A stretch of DNA of 64,000 bases. Source: Synanceia verrucosa. Taxonomy: Eukaryota > Chordata > Actinopteri > Perciformes > Synanceiidae. The position numbers and the translations under genes were made by a program. Shown here one piece after another: positions 48,719 to 60,678 of this stretch (positions within the stretch are counted from its first letter, which is position 1; each line of letters starts with the position of its first letter). Under the pieces are notes generated by a model, which saw nothing but the letters and a program-made list of their open reading frames with translations, was not told the DNA's origin and did no database searches. The DNA lies in NCBI GenBank assembly GCA_029721515.1, contig CM056559.1, forward strand, positions 2,605,001-2,669,000. The letters are read 5' to 3'.

Positions 48719-51553
48719 TCACTTAGAAAACCAAGCGTCTATTTAAAGTGCTCACAACATCCACAGAGTTGGTATCAGCTCCATCAGATGAATGGGCAAA
48801 GATGACAAACTAAGGTATGTAAATGGCCTCACTGAGTCCAGGGAGGTGAACGGTTGAGTAATACTGGTGTAATATGCTTTTTGTGTCATTTTTTTCATGT
48901 TCTAAATGTATTAAATGTATAAAAAGAGACTGCAGGTTGAGGTTTTGCTGAGCACATTTGTGAAAGTCCTACACTGGATGTGCATTTGTTTCATTGGTTT
49001 TTTTATTACCATTGCTGTTTTGTTATTTTTTTTTATAATGTCTTTTTGTATGATTTTTAAGTAACCGGAGAATTGAGAGTTAAATGTTTGACATAATTAC
49101 AGGTGGAGTTCTTAGTGTTTGTAATTTTGTGGTCAAATGTTTCAGAGAAAGAGAAAAAAAACGTGTCATAGAGCACCTGTATCATTTCTCCTGTTTCTCA
49201 CCGGGGTTAGCGTCCTTCTGAAAACGTCATGTTTGTGTATTTCCAGCATTAAAAGCAGACGTGTTGTTGCTGTTGTCCAAAGACACGGTTAGTATTTCTT
49301 GACACCCCCGTTTATGGGTTTGTTTTTTTACTGAGCGGGAGTCAGAGCCACGTGGCAGATGATGTTAAATGTTCCCTAATTATCAATCACATCATGTTGA
49401 TTTCCACATCAGTGAATAAGACAAACAGGATGAGAAGGGCTGCAACAACTTTTACTACTTTCCATCACAATCATGTCCAAAAGAGGTTCACTGAGTCTCC
49501 ACAGAAACCTTCAATAATGCTCTGAAATGTCGTGATTGCCAGGTGGACCTGTGTGCACGAGCTCTCAATCTTACCACTGCAATGAAATGTCTTTTTTTTG
49601 TGTTGAGTTGTCATATTTGTGTTTTGTTCGAATCATGTTTTTATCAAATGGATGTCAGAGAAAAAGTGTCAGGGGAGTTTTCCCTATAATGACTGTCTCT
49701 CCTTGTGGTCGTGTGACTGCGAACAGAAGAATTGGCACCAACAGCATCTGTAAGAGTCGGACAGATGCTTTTTATTTGCATCCAGAGAAAACATTTGAAC
49801 ATGGAAAGGGAATTAGAAATCTGATGGTGGCCATGCTGGAGTATAATGAGTCACCTGCTGCTTTTTTCCATCTCTTTGTTTCTTTCTAAAAATGAATTTC
49901 AGTTGTTTTTTGGGGGGATTTTAAAGGAATGAGTGCTCGTCCTTCTCTTATTGTTGGCATCTGGATCTGCCAATGGGGCTGCCAGAAGGCATTGTACATC
50001 ACAGCTAGTATAGATCTGGCTTTCTAAATCACTGTTAATAAGTGCCAGTGGATGCTGAACAATCAGCGACATGCATTTGCTTAAAAAAAACAAACAAACA
50101 AAAAAACAGCGTGAAGCATCAGATAAAAGCAAAGCAATGGAGCAGATCCGTGGACATAAAGGACACATCTGACTGGCTCTGAACAATATAAATACTATAT
50201 TAAGCCTTATTTTATGCATGTTTTTGTGTTGGAGTGGATGTGCGTGCGTTGCTATTTTTTTCTGTATCAATTCCAGTGAGTTTGTCCTCATTTGCAGCTC
50301 TAAAGACGGCACTTTGTCAGTGTTGTCAGTATTGACAGAGGTATGAGTTTATGGGCACGCAGTACCCACGAACAATATTGCAGTTAACAAACAAAAAAGT
50401 ATATAAATAAATATATATAAATATATAAATAAAGATGAAAAATAACATCTCTGTCGGCTGGAGATGTGAATGTTTTGCAGTTCATGCTTGTCTACTATGT
50501 GTTTTTAGATGAGCATGTCAATCATGAGCCTCAATTTCTAATTGCAAATGAACAGTTACAAAGTGGGAAATATAATGGTCTTATTATGATTATCAGTCTG
50601 TTTCAGTTCAGCCTTATTTCTGTTTGGGTTCAGTTTGACAGCATGCATGAGGTTTGCAGCAGGAAGTTTCCAGAGCAGGAAAACAGAAATCAAATCACCG
50701 TTTTATTGCCTTTAGTTTATGGTTCACCTGCAGGTGAACTGCTTTGCTGCAGCGTTTCAGTTCCACAGTTTTGCATATCACAGCATAATAGAGACAAACA
50801 ATTATTTTTTTTTTTATCTTCTTGCATTCAGTGCCTGTCAAAGTCAGGAGACACGAGGCAGTCTGAGGAGGCGCTGCTCCATCGTTTAAGATATTCATGC
50901 CACAGAATCGCATAATGAGTGATGCTGAAATATAAAACGGACTGCAAAGCAGACAAACAGCAGCTCTTCACTGGCAGTGGCTTGTAGTTAGTATAGTGGG
51001 GAGCGCCAGCACAATACTAACAATGTGTCTGTATTCTGTCGACAAATCAATCGATCTCCTAAAAGCATTCATTACCATTTTAAAGCGTCATGATGGCTTC
51101 ACGGCAGCACAGCACTTTCCTCCCCGCTCAATACTGGATCGCTGAAGTCCTAAAAAGATCAAACTTCTGCAACATCGATGACTTTTCTAAGCACAACAAG
51201 TGAAACACGAAGTTAAATTTTAGAAATGCAGCTTTGGCCCAAAGCAAAGATCAACTCTACGCTCTTTTTAAAGCACAAGTTTAAGGCCTCATTTCACCTG
51301 TTTTTATTTTTTATTTTTATGTTATTTTTTTTATCTCTGCGTCATCGCATTAAGAAACCACTGCCACACTTGCTTCTCAGAACAGGCTGGGGAAGGAAAA
51401 GCGTCTCAGATCGGAGTGGACGTCCTGTATCCTGGTAGATGTTAACATTGTCTTCATGTTGTCAGGGTGTTATGAGTTCCTCTTTTGTAATACTGACTGT
51501 AACCTCATTCCATCCTAATCTACTTTTTGTATTCAGTATGTTCAACATTCCAC

Positions 51554-51570
51554 TGTAAATACTGTACATA
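51554..51570 (+). promoter_or_regulatory. nectin1: two adjacent Pumilio response elements
   Basis: TGTAAATA at 51554-51561 and TGTACATA at 51563-51570 both match the Pumilio consensus UGUANAUA and are one base apart. They sit about 380 bases before the ATTAAA signal at 51950, on the transcript strand. Binding would recruit deadenylation; this is inferred from motif identity. Confidence 0.5.
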
Positions 51571-51949
51571 CAGTTGAGATTATAGTTGGGATTTATTTAG
51601 GGATAAATGCGTAGGGACCCTGTTCGTGTAAAATACACCTTTAGGACTGCAAGCGTAGAGACTCGATGATGGATAGATGAAGTCAATGCATCGCTTATCC
51701 TCCAAAGTCCCACCTAGAAATGCTCCTCCGGTCCAGTTTTTTGATATATGCCACTAGCGGCTTCGCTGTCATTTAAAGAGGTGACGCATACGGTTTGTCC
51801 ATTTAATGTTATTGAAAGAAAAATCAAAAGAGAGAACTTGTCTGTATGCAGCCATGTGAATGTATATTTCTGAGGGTGTTACAAATATGAAAAAAAATCT
51901 CTTGTTCAATTGTGATGACCCAGTGAAGTAACTTGTATTTGTTTTAAGC

Positions 51950-51955
51950 ATTAAA
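51950..51955 (+). other. nectin1: candidate polyadenylation signal ATTAAA
   Basis: ATTAAA followed by AT-rich sequence and a TGTTCTC stretch about 25 bases downstream. The variant hexamer is the second commonest in vertebrates. Its use is unproven. Confidence 0.35.
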
Positions 51956-53602
51956 TGAGTTCAATAGTCAACAATGTTCTCAGTTCACTGATTGGATAGA
52001 TGGATGTTATCTCATTGAATATTTGGTTCACGCCTGCCTGCAGCTCTTCCCTAATCATTTTAATCACTAATGTATCCCTGTTACTTCTTTAATTTTCAGC
52101 CTCATCGCTACCTGTAAGATATATAAAGTGTCTCTCCTTCTGTCACATGCAGGCTCATTAGAATAAACCACCAAAGAGATGCAAAGAGGGGGATGAATGC
52201 AGGTTTATTCAGATTGAACATCAAAGCATGTAAACATGGAAATGATCATGATGTGTTCGACACACAGTCAGCATCCAGTTTCCTTCCAGTTTTCAGAATA
52301 AAAGGAGACGGCTGCAGGATGAATGATGTCTCACTCCCTCTCTATTGTTCGCTCTGGGTTTCATTCCTGAGCACGAGTCGAATGTGATGATAAAAATGAA
52401 GGCAACGCAGTCAGACATGGTTAGAAAATATCTTGTAATTCACACACAGTATATCTTTACCACCTTTCCAACAGCTTCCATCATTTTGGAAAGCTGTAGT
52501 AATGCAAGATAGATAAAGGGATGCATATCGTATATAACGAGGTTCTGTAACGGATGTTTCTGCACCTTTTAGTGTGGGTTTTTTCCCTTTAATTGGAGAG
52601 TGAAAACTATGAGGCAGATTTGATTTCAGAGCTTAATGAAGCTGCAGTGATGTGCTGAGAGAGGTCCAGTGTGGAGCCGGACAGATCTGCCTCAGACTGG
52701 GACTCAAGTGCAGACATCTGCACCGTGCACATTAAGAACAGCCCAGAGTTTGCAGCTGTTGCCATCCATTTGCTAAAAGAGCCCTTTGTAGCCCAAGGGG
52801 CTTTGATGGCTCATAGGCTTTTAACATGCATGGCCATCAGTTTTTTTCCCCTCCTCACAGAGCTGCGAGAGCAATTCTACAACATGTCCTCTATCAAAGT
52901 ACTCTTAGCATGAAATATGGCTGGATTGTTTTTTCTCATGGGCGGTAAATGTGAGTTTGTTAAGTGCACCTCATCTGTGATGCCACTCTGTTCAACGCAG
53001 CAGAAAATCACAGAAAGCCAATGGCACCCTAGCAGTTATTACTTGGTATTAAGAAACACAAGTTCCTTTCAACAGTCCGTTTGATTTTCCAGGCCACATT
53101 TGCTTCGTTAACTCTGGATTGGTAGCTAGCATTGGAAGAAACTTTTTTTCTGCTTTGAGTTATCGAGCTGTCAATTGGAGAAATCTTCAGGAGAGCATGC
53201 AGACCGCCAGCGCCACGAGTCGTTAAGCTACAGCGATAAACTGTGGCTGCATGAGCGATTCATTGGGCTGAATGCAGGGGGAGAGTTTCAGTCATTGATC
53301 AGTGAGGTCAGTTTATCCACAAATCCCCTCAGTGAGACACAAGAGGGGGATCACCTCTATTCACTGGACTCTTTCTGTACGTTCTCAATGTTCTCTCAGT
53401 AAGTATTGTTGTTGTTGTCAAAGGAGAGCAGCAACCTCACCTGTAGAAAACTAACACATGCCTTTTACTGTCACCATTTTATGTTTATGCATAGTTATTT
53501 CTGACCTTTTTTGGGGGGTAAACAAATTGTTCATGGCTTCTAGAAATATGTTTTCGCTCTTGTTTTCTGTTTTCAATAAGTGTACAGTTTGAGGTTGTGC
53601 AT

Positions 53603-53608
53603 AATAAA
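53603..53608 (+). other. nectin1: candidate distal polyadenylation signal AATAAA
   Basis: Canonical AATAAA within GCATAATAAAAACG, followed by CGTGTTACTG and T-rich sequence that could act as the downstream element. If used, the 3' UTR would be about 5 kb. Confidence 0.4.
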
Positions 53609-54329
53609 AACGTGTTACTGTAAATCATGCTGTTCTTCATATCTTACTCTCTCAAAGGTTTGAAGGCAAGGATTTTAATTGTTCACACCACCAAGGTGAT
53701 GATAGACTGAAAAATATGCATTTTAACAGCTCGATTTAATCAACAGGAAGACTTTAAGTTTTCTAATTATTATTATAATTTCAGTCAGGTGAGACTTCAT
53801 TGTGAGTGAGCAAACTAGACTCCATCTTAACATCAAATAATTTATTATAATATATTAAGTTTATTCCCCAGGCTTTTTCAATAACAATAAAACCTTTTCA
53901 CGGCAGCCATTTTGACACGTCGTTGCAAGTTAAAAACCTTGGCTTTGTTCCATTCATGTGGACCAGGGTTCTGGTATTGTGAATGCTGCCGACCATAACT
54001 CACTGAATTAACTGTGTTTACAGTTTAAAATGGCTGCAGGACAGAGGCCCTTCTTCTGAAACTGGTCCAGTACTGAGGGAGATCTAAAAGAGTCGTCACA
54101 GCTCAGATTGTTGTCACTGTCTGACACCATTATAGAAAGAGTCTAAGAGACATAACACTTTTCTTCCTTTCTCTTCATCCAAGTCAGTTGTTTTTTTTTT
54201 TGTTTTTTTTTTTCCCAAATATCCATATACACTGACTCAAACATGGACAGCCACTGAATTCTTCTAAATATGTCCGTCTCCTCACCAGATTTTATGAAAT
54301 GCTTTCTGTAATGTCAGACACTTAATTTA

Positions 54330-54500
54330 TTTGAGTGTCAATAACGTATATTTACGTCCTTTAAAATAGAATGCACGAGTGCCATAAAATATACGGTTTT
54401 CCTTTTTTCAGCAGCGGGTCACCGATAGTGGTCTTTCACATCCTGTGAGTAATTTTGGGGCTTCTGGGACATAAAGAGACGGTATACACCACAGAGATCC
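54330..54500 (+). mobile_element. fragment of the TTAA-ended MITE
   Basis: CACCGATAGTGG, CCTGTGAGTAATTTTGGGGC and AAAGAGACGGTATACACCAC match 34826-34917, but the stretch with the ZNF143-like motif has been deleted (CTTCTGGGACATAAAG). Confidence 0.7.
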
Positions 54501-54719
54501 ATAATGCTGCCGCTGATTGTTCACGATGAAACAAAGCATTTTGTGAATGGATAGATCAAGTGACTAATGCTGACACCTGCTGAGTGTCGAGGCCCTATTT
54601 AGAGCTGATTATCATTATTCCCTCCATTTATTAATCAATGCCTGAATGTCCTTTATACAGTCTGAATACAGCTGTGCACGCCTGACCGATAAAAGGGTAC
54701 ATGCAAGAAATGTATTTTA

Positions 54720-55330
54720 TATGTATTTGTATTTTGATGTATTTTAAAGACTTAAATTAAGCAGAAAATGTTGGTTTTAATAATAATAATAATAATCAGC
54801 TTTATTTGTCATATACACAAAATGTGTCCATTTAACCCTCAGGGAGCAGAGTCCCCTTAAGATAATTAATCAAAATCCAACTTTTCACAGACCCAAAGTA
54901 AGCGATATAGACTAAATACAAGCAGAAAATAAGCAGAAAATGCTGGTTTTAAGATAAGATTTCTTAAAATTTAACTTTTTAAAGACCCAAAATATGTGAA
55001 ATATCCTAAATACAAGCAGAAAATGCTTGCAGGTGTTTTTTGTGACTCTTGAATCAAGCAACTTGAGTTTGTTACTGAATCTTAAAACAAGATTTATTTA
55101 TGAGACTGTGGAGGAGAGACATAATATATCTTATTTTAACAGTTATTGACCTCATTTTAACACTTCCTCTCTATTTGAGACAAAAAAGATAAGGTTGTGC
55201 TTGATTTAAGATGATAGTGTGAAGTTGAACATTTCAAATTAAGAAATTAACTCTTAAAACAAGATAAATTATCTCACATGCCTAAAAGTAAGTTTTTCAT
55301 CTTGTAAGAACCAAATGTTTTGCGGTGTGA
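54720..55330 (+). mobile_element. CACTGCAAAA-family MITE, left end eroded
   Basis: Contains AATGTTGGTTTTAATAATA, TTTAACCCTCAGGGAGCAG and GCAGAAAATGCTTGCAGG and ends TTTTGCGGTGTG. The same words occur in 58242-58947. Confidence 0.7.
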
Positions 55331-56894
55331 TCTCCACAGTGATTAAAATAAGAGTTTGAGCAGCTTTTCAACCTCTCAGACTTCAATATGCAGTTTTTAT
55401 GGAAGATATCTTCGACAGTAAGGCCATTAAAATACATAAAGGTAAGAAAATAAACCATAAAATCCAGGCTCTTTTTTTATCACAAATCAAACACTATCCA
55501 TTACGGCACTTATTTTTTGTGTTTCAAACCATGTTTCACAATTATAGGATAAAAGTGATGCGTAGAAAGAGTGGAGGAGCATAAACACAGATCAATGAAG
55601 TGTTTTTCTCTCCTGTGAATCTGTCAGTACTGAGCACATCCTAATGCCTTTTTACTCAGCCCATAAAGTAATGAAAAACAATCATAAAGTACAAATCTAA
55701 AACTGAAAGACGCTCGTTTATGGAAACAACCCACAAATCATTTGTTCCCAGGTGAAGCTTTTATGTTGCTATCCACTCTTCTTGACACTCTCTTCACTCA
55801 CAGCCGTGTCGCGAAATTACACATTTTTCCAGTTTGTTTCCCAGCATTTTCTGACTTTGTTTGCTAAAACATGTTTCGCATATAACCTGATCGATTGGCC
55901 ATGCGGTTTACACCCCGCTGACACACAGAACAAGCCGATTCTATTTCCAGAAAATAGTGAAATTGTAATGAATTGGCAATTATTTGGATTAACCCAGGAT
56001 CAATGTGCTGAAATTATTATTGCCTATTATTTTGTAAATGAGACGGCTCATAAACAAACTGCTCAGATCCCATGAATAAATTTGCAGGCATCTTGAGGGC
56101 TGCAGACACACTCACATGTTTCCCTGCTTTCACATCCTCACGTTTACAGCTCAGCTCTCCAGCTGCGTATTAGCCTTCTCCAATTAAACCCAGCCATCCC
56201 AGAGCAGAACGAAAGGCCTAAACCCTCTGGTGAGAAAAGTGCTGACAGCCCTCATCTACAAAGTCCTGCTGGGAATACTCCGTCCCTGCGACCATTAGCC
56301 AGCGTCACAGAAGCTGTGTGTTAGCGTTAGTGTGGGAGGGAGTTAGTGTGCATGCCCTTCATCCCTTTGTTGACCGAAGCTTTTTCTGCACTGCGACCTC
56401 AGACACACAATCCCCCTGTGAATTATAGTATGACCACACATTTTTGATTTCTGTAAGAACATCAGTGAAGGAGTTTGAGATGTCTACCGAGCATATTTGT
56501 GTTAAAAGGCTGCTGAAAATCTTCCACTAAAATTAAAAACCTCTTTGCATATTAATTCCTGCAGGAGCGGGATGATAAATCAGATTTGGACTGGCGTGGC
56601 TGCAGGAAGAGAAAAGAAGATTTCAAGGATGTGTTTTAACTTTTAGTGATGGCCACTTATAATAAAGACCAGGTACAGATTATTCAATTTTTGGCATTGT
56701 TTTTTTCATAAATTTTGGTGCAATTTAAGAACATTCATTTTAATTTCAGCTCCCTAATTTCCTGTGCTGATTTAATTCATTCGCCTGATCATTTGTTTTT
56801 CATTCATGATTTAATTTTACATCAATTAAAATAATTGAGGGTAAATAATTATATAAGTATCTGCTTATTATCCATTATTATTAGTCAAAAACTA

Positions 56895-57110
56895 GAGGTG
56901 TCCTGATGCAGCGTTTTCACTTCTGATACAATACCAATATTGCAACCTTGATATCCGATATGATATCATTCAGACGTTTATGACTTATTTTGTAGTATAG
57001 AATGTTAGAAAAGGATTGATCAAGTGATATTACCTCAAACAGAGAACAGTCAGCAACAGTAGGTCTGAGAAAAACTGACCTATTTATTATTAACCAATAG
57101 TTTCATCAAT
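56895..57110 (+). mobile_element. TE-derived sequence, AGAGGTGTCCTGAT family
   Basis: Starts CTAGAGGTGTCCTGATGCAG and has CTTCTGATACAATACCAATA and TGATATCCGATATGATATC, typical of a teleost DNA-transposon repeat. It runs straight into the tandem repeat at 57110-57600, which probably belongs to the same element. Confidence 0.55.
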
Positions 57111-57600
57111 TTAATCCTTAAACATAAGAATAATCTACTATTTAATATAATAAATACAAAATAAACTGGGAGACCCTGAAAAATAACCTCAATAAAGCCA
57201 ATAAAAATAAAACATATTTTTAAATATATGCAAAAAAACAATAGTTTAACTGAAACATTAGCATATTCTACAATTGATTATAATAAGCAAAAATAATTTA
57301 GAACACCCTGGAAAATAACTTCAATAAATCCAATAAAAATAAAAAAATATTTAAATATATACAAAACACTAGTTAAACTTAAACATAATCATATTCTACA
57401 ATTGAATATAATAAAATAAATAAAAAATAAATTAGAAGACCCTGAAAAATAACTTCAATAAATCCAATAAAAATAAATAAAATATTTAAATATATGCAAA
57501 AACACTAGTTAAACTTAAACATAATCATATTCTACAATTGAATATGATAAAATAAATTACCCTGAAAAATAATCTCAATAAATCCAAGGAAAACAAAGAC
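57110..57600 (+). repeat. AT-rich tandem repeat, unit 120-134 bp
   Basis: The marker ACCCTGAAAAATAAC (one change in some copies) occurs at 57173, 57305, 57439 and 57559. Each unit continues TCAATAAATCCAATAAAAAT, AAATATATGCAAAA, then TATTCTACAATTGA. About three and a half units; the second and third are most alike, which suggests recent duplication. Confidence 0.9.
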
Positions 57601-58241
57601 CCCCCGTCATAAACAGCCTTATGCAGAGTCCACTCTGTTTTGGTATTGAAGGATATATACATTAACAATGTCACATTATTAAGGGACCAATTAGCTGTGA
57701 TCATAGTCTGCACCGACATGTTTCTATTGTCCGCTGGCTAAAGCACGTCTCAGCGTCCTTGGTGTCCATCATGCATGAAGCTGCTGCTTCACAGTGTGAA
57801 TCTAATCTCACTCAGCATTGTTACGTCAGTGGAAAGTAAAAATGAATCTCCACCTGTTAAGAACCAGTGAACATGGAGCGCTCTCTTGTCCACGTTCACT
57901 GTGTGAGCTCCAGCACCTGACAAATGGGACAAATGGGGTAAATTAAGAATCCACTGTCTCCCTCCCCCACACTCTCTTCCCTTACTATTGACTCTCGCAG
58001 CTTTATCAGTGTACATTAGCGTCAGTGCCAGTCTACATTTAGAATAACAGTGCCAGAGGAGGCAGCCCATCAGCACACACAGGCATGTCTGTCATCATGC
58101 ACAGCCAATGACCCTTTGTCAGAAACAATCCTCATCAGCAGAGCCAGCGGGCCGAGGCTGTGCCGGCCAGTCCTTACAGCACAGAGACTGCTCCTGACTC
58201 AAAACTAGTGATGCTGGAGGGTAGTGCATACATGCAAACTG

Positions 58242-58947
58242 TACACTGCAAAAAGGGGTGTCTGGAAACAAGATAAAAACACTAAACCTGAGGAAAAAGA
58301 TCCTCAAAACAAGTGAAATAATCTGTCCATGCAGCGACATGATTTCACTTGACGAGATTTATAGAATTAAGATGTTAAATCTGTAAATAAGATGTTTTTA
58401 GAAGACTCAAAATAAGCAGGAAATGCTGGTTTTAATAATAATAGTCAGCTTTACTTAAATTTGTGTATTTAACCCTCAGGGAGCAGTGGAGCCATTTAAG
58501 GGTTCAATGTTTGACTCAGGGACACTTAGGCTGCAGAGAGCAGGAGGGGGATTGAACCCATGACTCTGGGCTTCAGGGACAACCACTCTACTAACTGAAT
58601 AAAATCTATTTTTTCAACAGACCCCAAATATTTGAAATATACTAAATATAAGCAGAAAATTCTGGTTTTAAGATGAGATTACTTAAAATTTAACTTTTTA
58701 CCGACCAAAAATAAGTGAAATATACCAAATATATGCATAAAGTAAGCAGAAAATGTTTGCAGATGTTTTTGTGTGACTCTTAAAGCAACTTTAGTTTGTC
58801 ACTGAATCTGAAAACTTTATCCAAAAAATATTTGATGAGACTTTGGGGGAGAGCACTTTGAACACTTAAAGTAAGAATTTAACTCTTAAAACAAGATGAA
58901 TTGTCTAACATCTAAATCTGGGTAAGAATCAAATATTTTGCAGTGTG
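58242..58947 (+). mobile_element. CACTGCAAAA-family MITE, full length
   Basis: The left end is TACACTGCAAAAAGG and the right end is ATTTTGCAGTGTG, inverse repeats. About 706 bp, no transposase. A segment at 58471-58605 (AACCCTCAGGGAGCAG, GGGATTGAACCCATGAC) reads like a tRNA-derived or rearranged part shared with other fish repeats. Confidence 0.75.
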
Positions 58948-59861
58948 ATGTTGCAAAACGCAGGATTATTAAGCTTAAACATGTCTGTTATTTGTCCAAT
59001 TCATGGAAAAAAATGCCTTGTTTCCCAAAGTATTTAATTGGACGTTAGAAAGAAATATTCCACAGAAATGCAAAGAGTCTAAATCTTGTGAACAGCAGAG
59101 AACACAGCAGTGTAGCTTTCTGTCCTCATTTGTGGTTTTTATTATCTTTCTTATAATGCTGTGTGCGCTTCATAAGACTTTTCACTTTTGATATTTACTA
59201 AATTCACATAGTAACCTCAGCTGCAGGCTATGTAAATGTGATTCAGTGTTAAAGGAGCAGCAGCTGGAAAGAGACAGACAGAGATGTACAGAGAAAGATG
59301 TGGATTCAGAGGAAGAGAAGCAGAGGGATCTGATTATTTGCCAGGAGGGACACTCACAGGTAGCTGCAGACTTAACCACTCAATTATCTTCGGGTGCCAG
59401 AGGTCAACAGAGAATATTTAATTGAGTCCAAAGTTCTTCATCTTACAGCACTTCCTGTCTCTGGGAATCTGTAGCTGTCGACTTCTGGGCTCTGACCCCA
59501 AACTGCTCTGTGAAGGTTCAGCATTACTGCGAACCAAAATAAAGCTCCTATCGGCTACAAATGAATATGCAGAGCCATCGATTAGATTGCAGCTCCATCT
59601 CTGAAAAGCTGATCCATGCAAAAAAAATAATGTACACAAACTGACCTGATCCTCGCAGCACAGCCAATCTGGACCGATTCCCCTGAAGTCTGGTGGCTGG
59701 TTGCCATGACGAGTCACAACCAATTAGTCGCTTCAGGAGGGCTGGCTTTCTCCAGCAGCAGGTTTCAATATGCAGACCTGAGGTCAGTCATCGAGCCCAA
59801 ATCAGCACAGCTGATATTACTGTTTGCTGTACATCAGGTGTCAGTATTTAATGCTCCTTTT

Positions 59862-60113
59862 GCACTGCAAAAATTTGAAATCTTGACAAGAATATTTGTC
59901 TTATTTCTAGTCAAATTATATCTATGCACTTAATTTCAGATAATATCACTTAGAACTAAATTTACACTTAGATGGAGGACCTTATTTCTCAGAAATTATG
60001 TCTTATTTCAAGAAATCTTATCGAGACATTTTCACTTGATGCACTGGCAGATTTTTTTGCTTAATTCAAGCAAACAATGCTTGAATTCAAGCAGCATCAC
60101 TTTTAGATGTAGT
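59862..60113 (+). mobile_element. CACTGCAAAA-ended MITE, right end missing
   Basis: Starts GCACTGCAAAAATTTG and has CTTGACAAGAATATTTGTC and AAATCTTATCGAGACA. The right end is absent; the TTAA-ended element starts two bases later, suggesting insertion into or next to it. Confidence 0.6.
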
Positions 60114-60114
60114 A

Positions 60115-60537
60115 TTAACTCTTTAAGTGTCTTGTTCCAGCGTTTTTGTCCATTTTGAGTCATATTTCTAGACCCACAGAATATTTTGTACTATGACTCT
60201 GAAAACAGTGAAATGAAAGAAGAGACTCTCTATTTCATCATGAAAAAAATGTTTGTTTTTATCTTGTTCCATTCTTGTTTTATCAGAGGTAGAGTAGAGG
60301 ACACTTTCACCAAAATAAACACTTTTTGTCCAGATTCTGTTTGTTTTGCTCTCTAATCTCGATCGTCTCCACTTCCTGTTTTGAGCTCTGTGGTGTATAC
60401 CGTCTCTTTATGCTCTGACTACATCTCCCAGAAGCCCCAACATTACTCACAGGCTGCAGGAGACCGAGATCGGCGACCTGCTGTGGAAAAAAACACTTTG
60501 ACGTCTATATACAGATTGATTGCACTCAAAGAGTTAA
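60115..60537 (-). mobile_element. TTAA-ended MITE, best copy
   Basis: 423 bp with ends TTAACTCTTTAAGTG and GCACTCAAAGAGTTAA, inverse over 14 of 16 bases. Both ends carry TTAA, the target of piggyBac-type elements; that class is inferred. Copies or pieces are at 7603, 34751 and 54330. It contains ACTACATCTCCCAGAAGCC at 60418-60436. Confidence 0.8.
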
Positions 60538-60587
60538 GAGCAAGGACGGGTCAAACTGACCCACGACTTTTTGCACTATTCTGCACT

Positions 60588-60678
60588 GTAGGTACCTTTG
60601 TGAATCTGTTTACATTCCCTACTGTGTATGGCAACTGTTGCATCAGGATGAATAAAGTTTTATCTTATCTTACCTTGT
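60588..60678 (+). repeat. possible LINE 3' tail
   Basis: TTGCACTATTCTGCACTG leads to GAATAAAGTTTTATCTTATC and another CTTACC. A transcript-like end followed by short ATCTT repeats is typical of several fish LINE tails. No reverse transcriptase is present. Confidence 0.35.

Larger units (their letters stand above)
48533..51970 (+). other. nectin1: nectin1 3' UTR (end not certain)
   Basis: Sequence after the stop codon. It starts with a C-rich, G-poor tract (about 48558-48718) and becomes AT-rich. Candidate polyadenylation signals are AATAAA at 50428-50433, ATTAAA at 51950-51955 and AATAAA at 53603-53608; I take the second as a working end, but the third would give a 5-kb UTR and is equally possible. 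Two Pumilio-type motifs lie at 51554-51570. Long 3' UTRs are usual for nectin-1. Open frames inside it, the longest 149 codons at 50466-50915, begin with GTG and look random. Confidence 0.55.

Noticed and set aside
50466..50915. 149-codon frame in the 3' UTR
   Set aside because: Starts with GTG, has no domain or codon bias, and lies in the likely 3' UTR.
58540..58570. GGGATTGAACCC, tRNA-like motif
   Set aside because: It is part of a MITE copy and lacks a cloverleaf; kept only as a note on that element.
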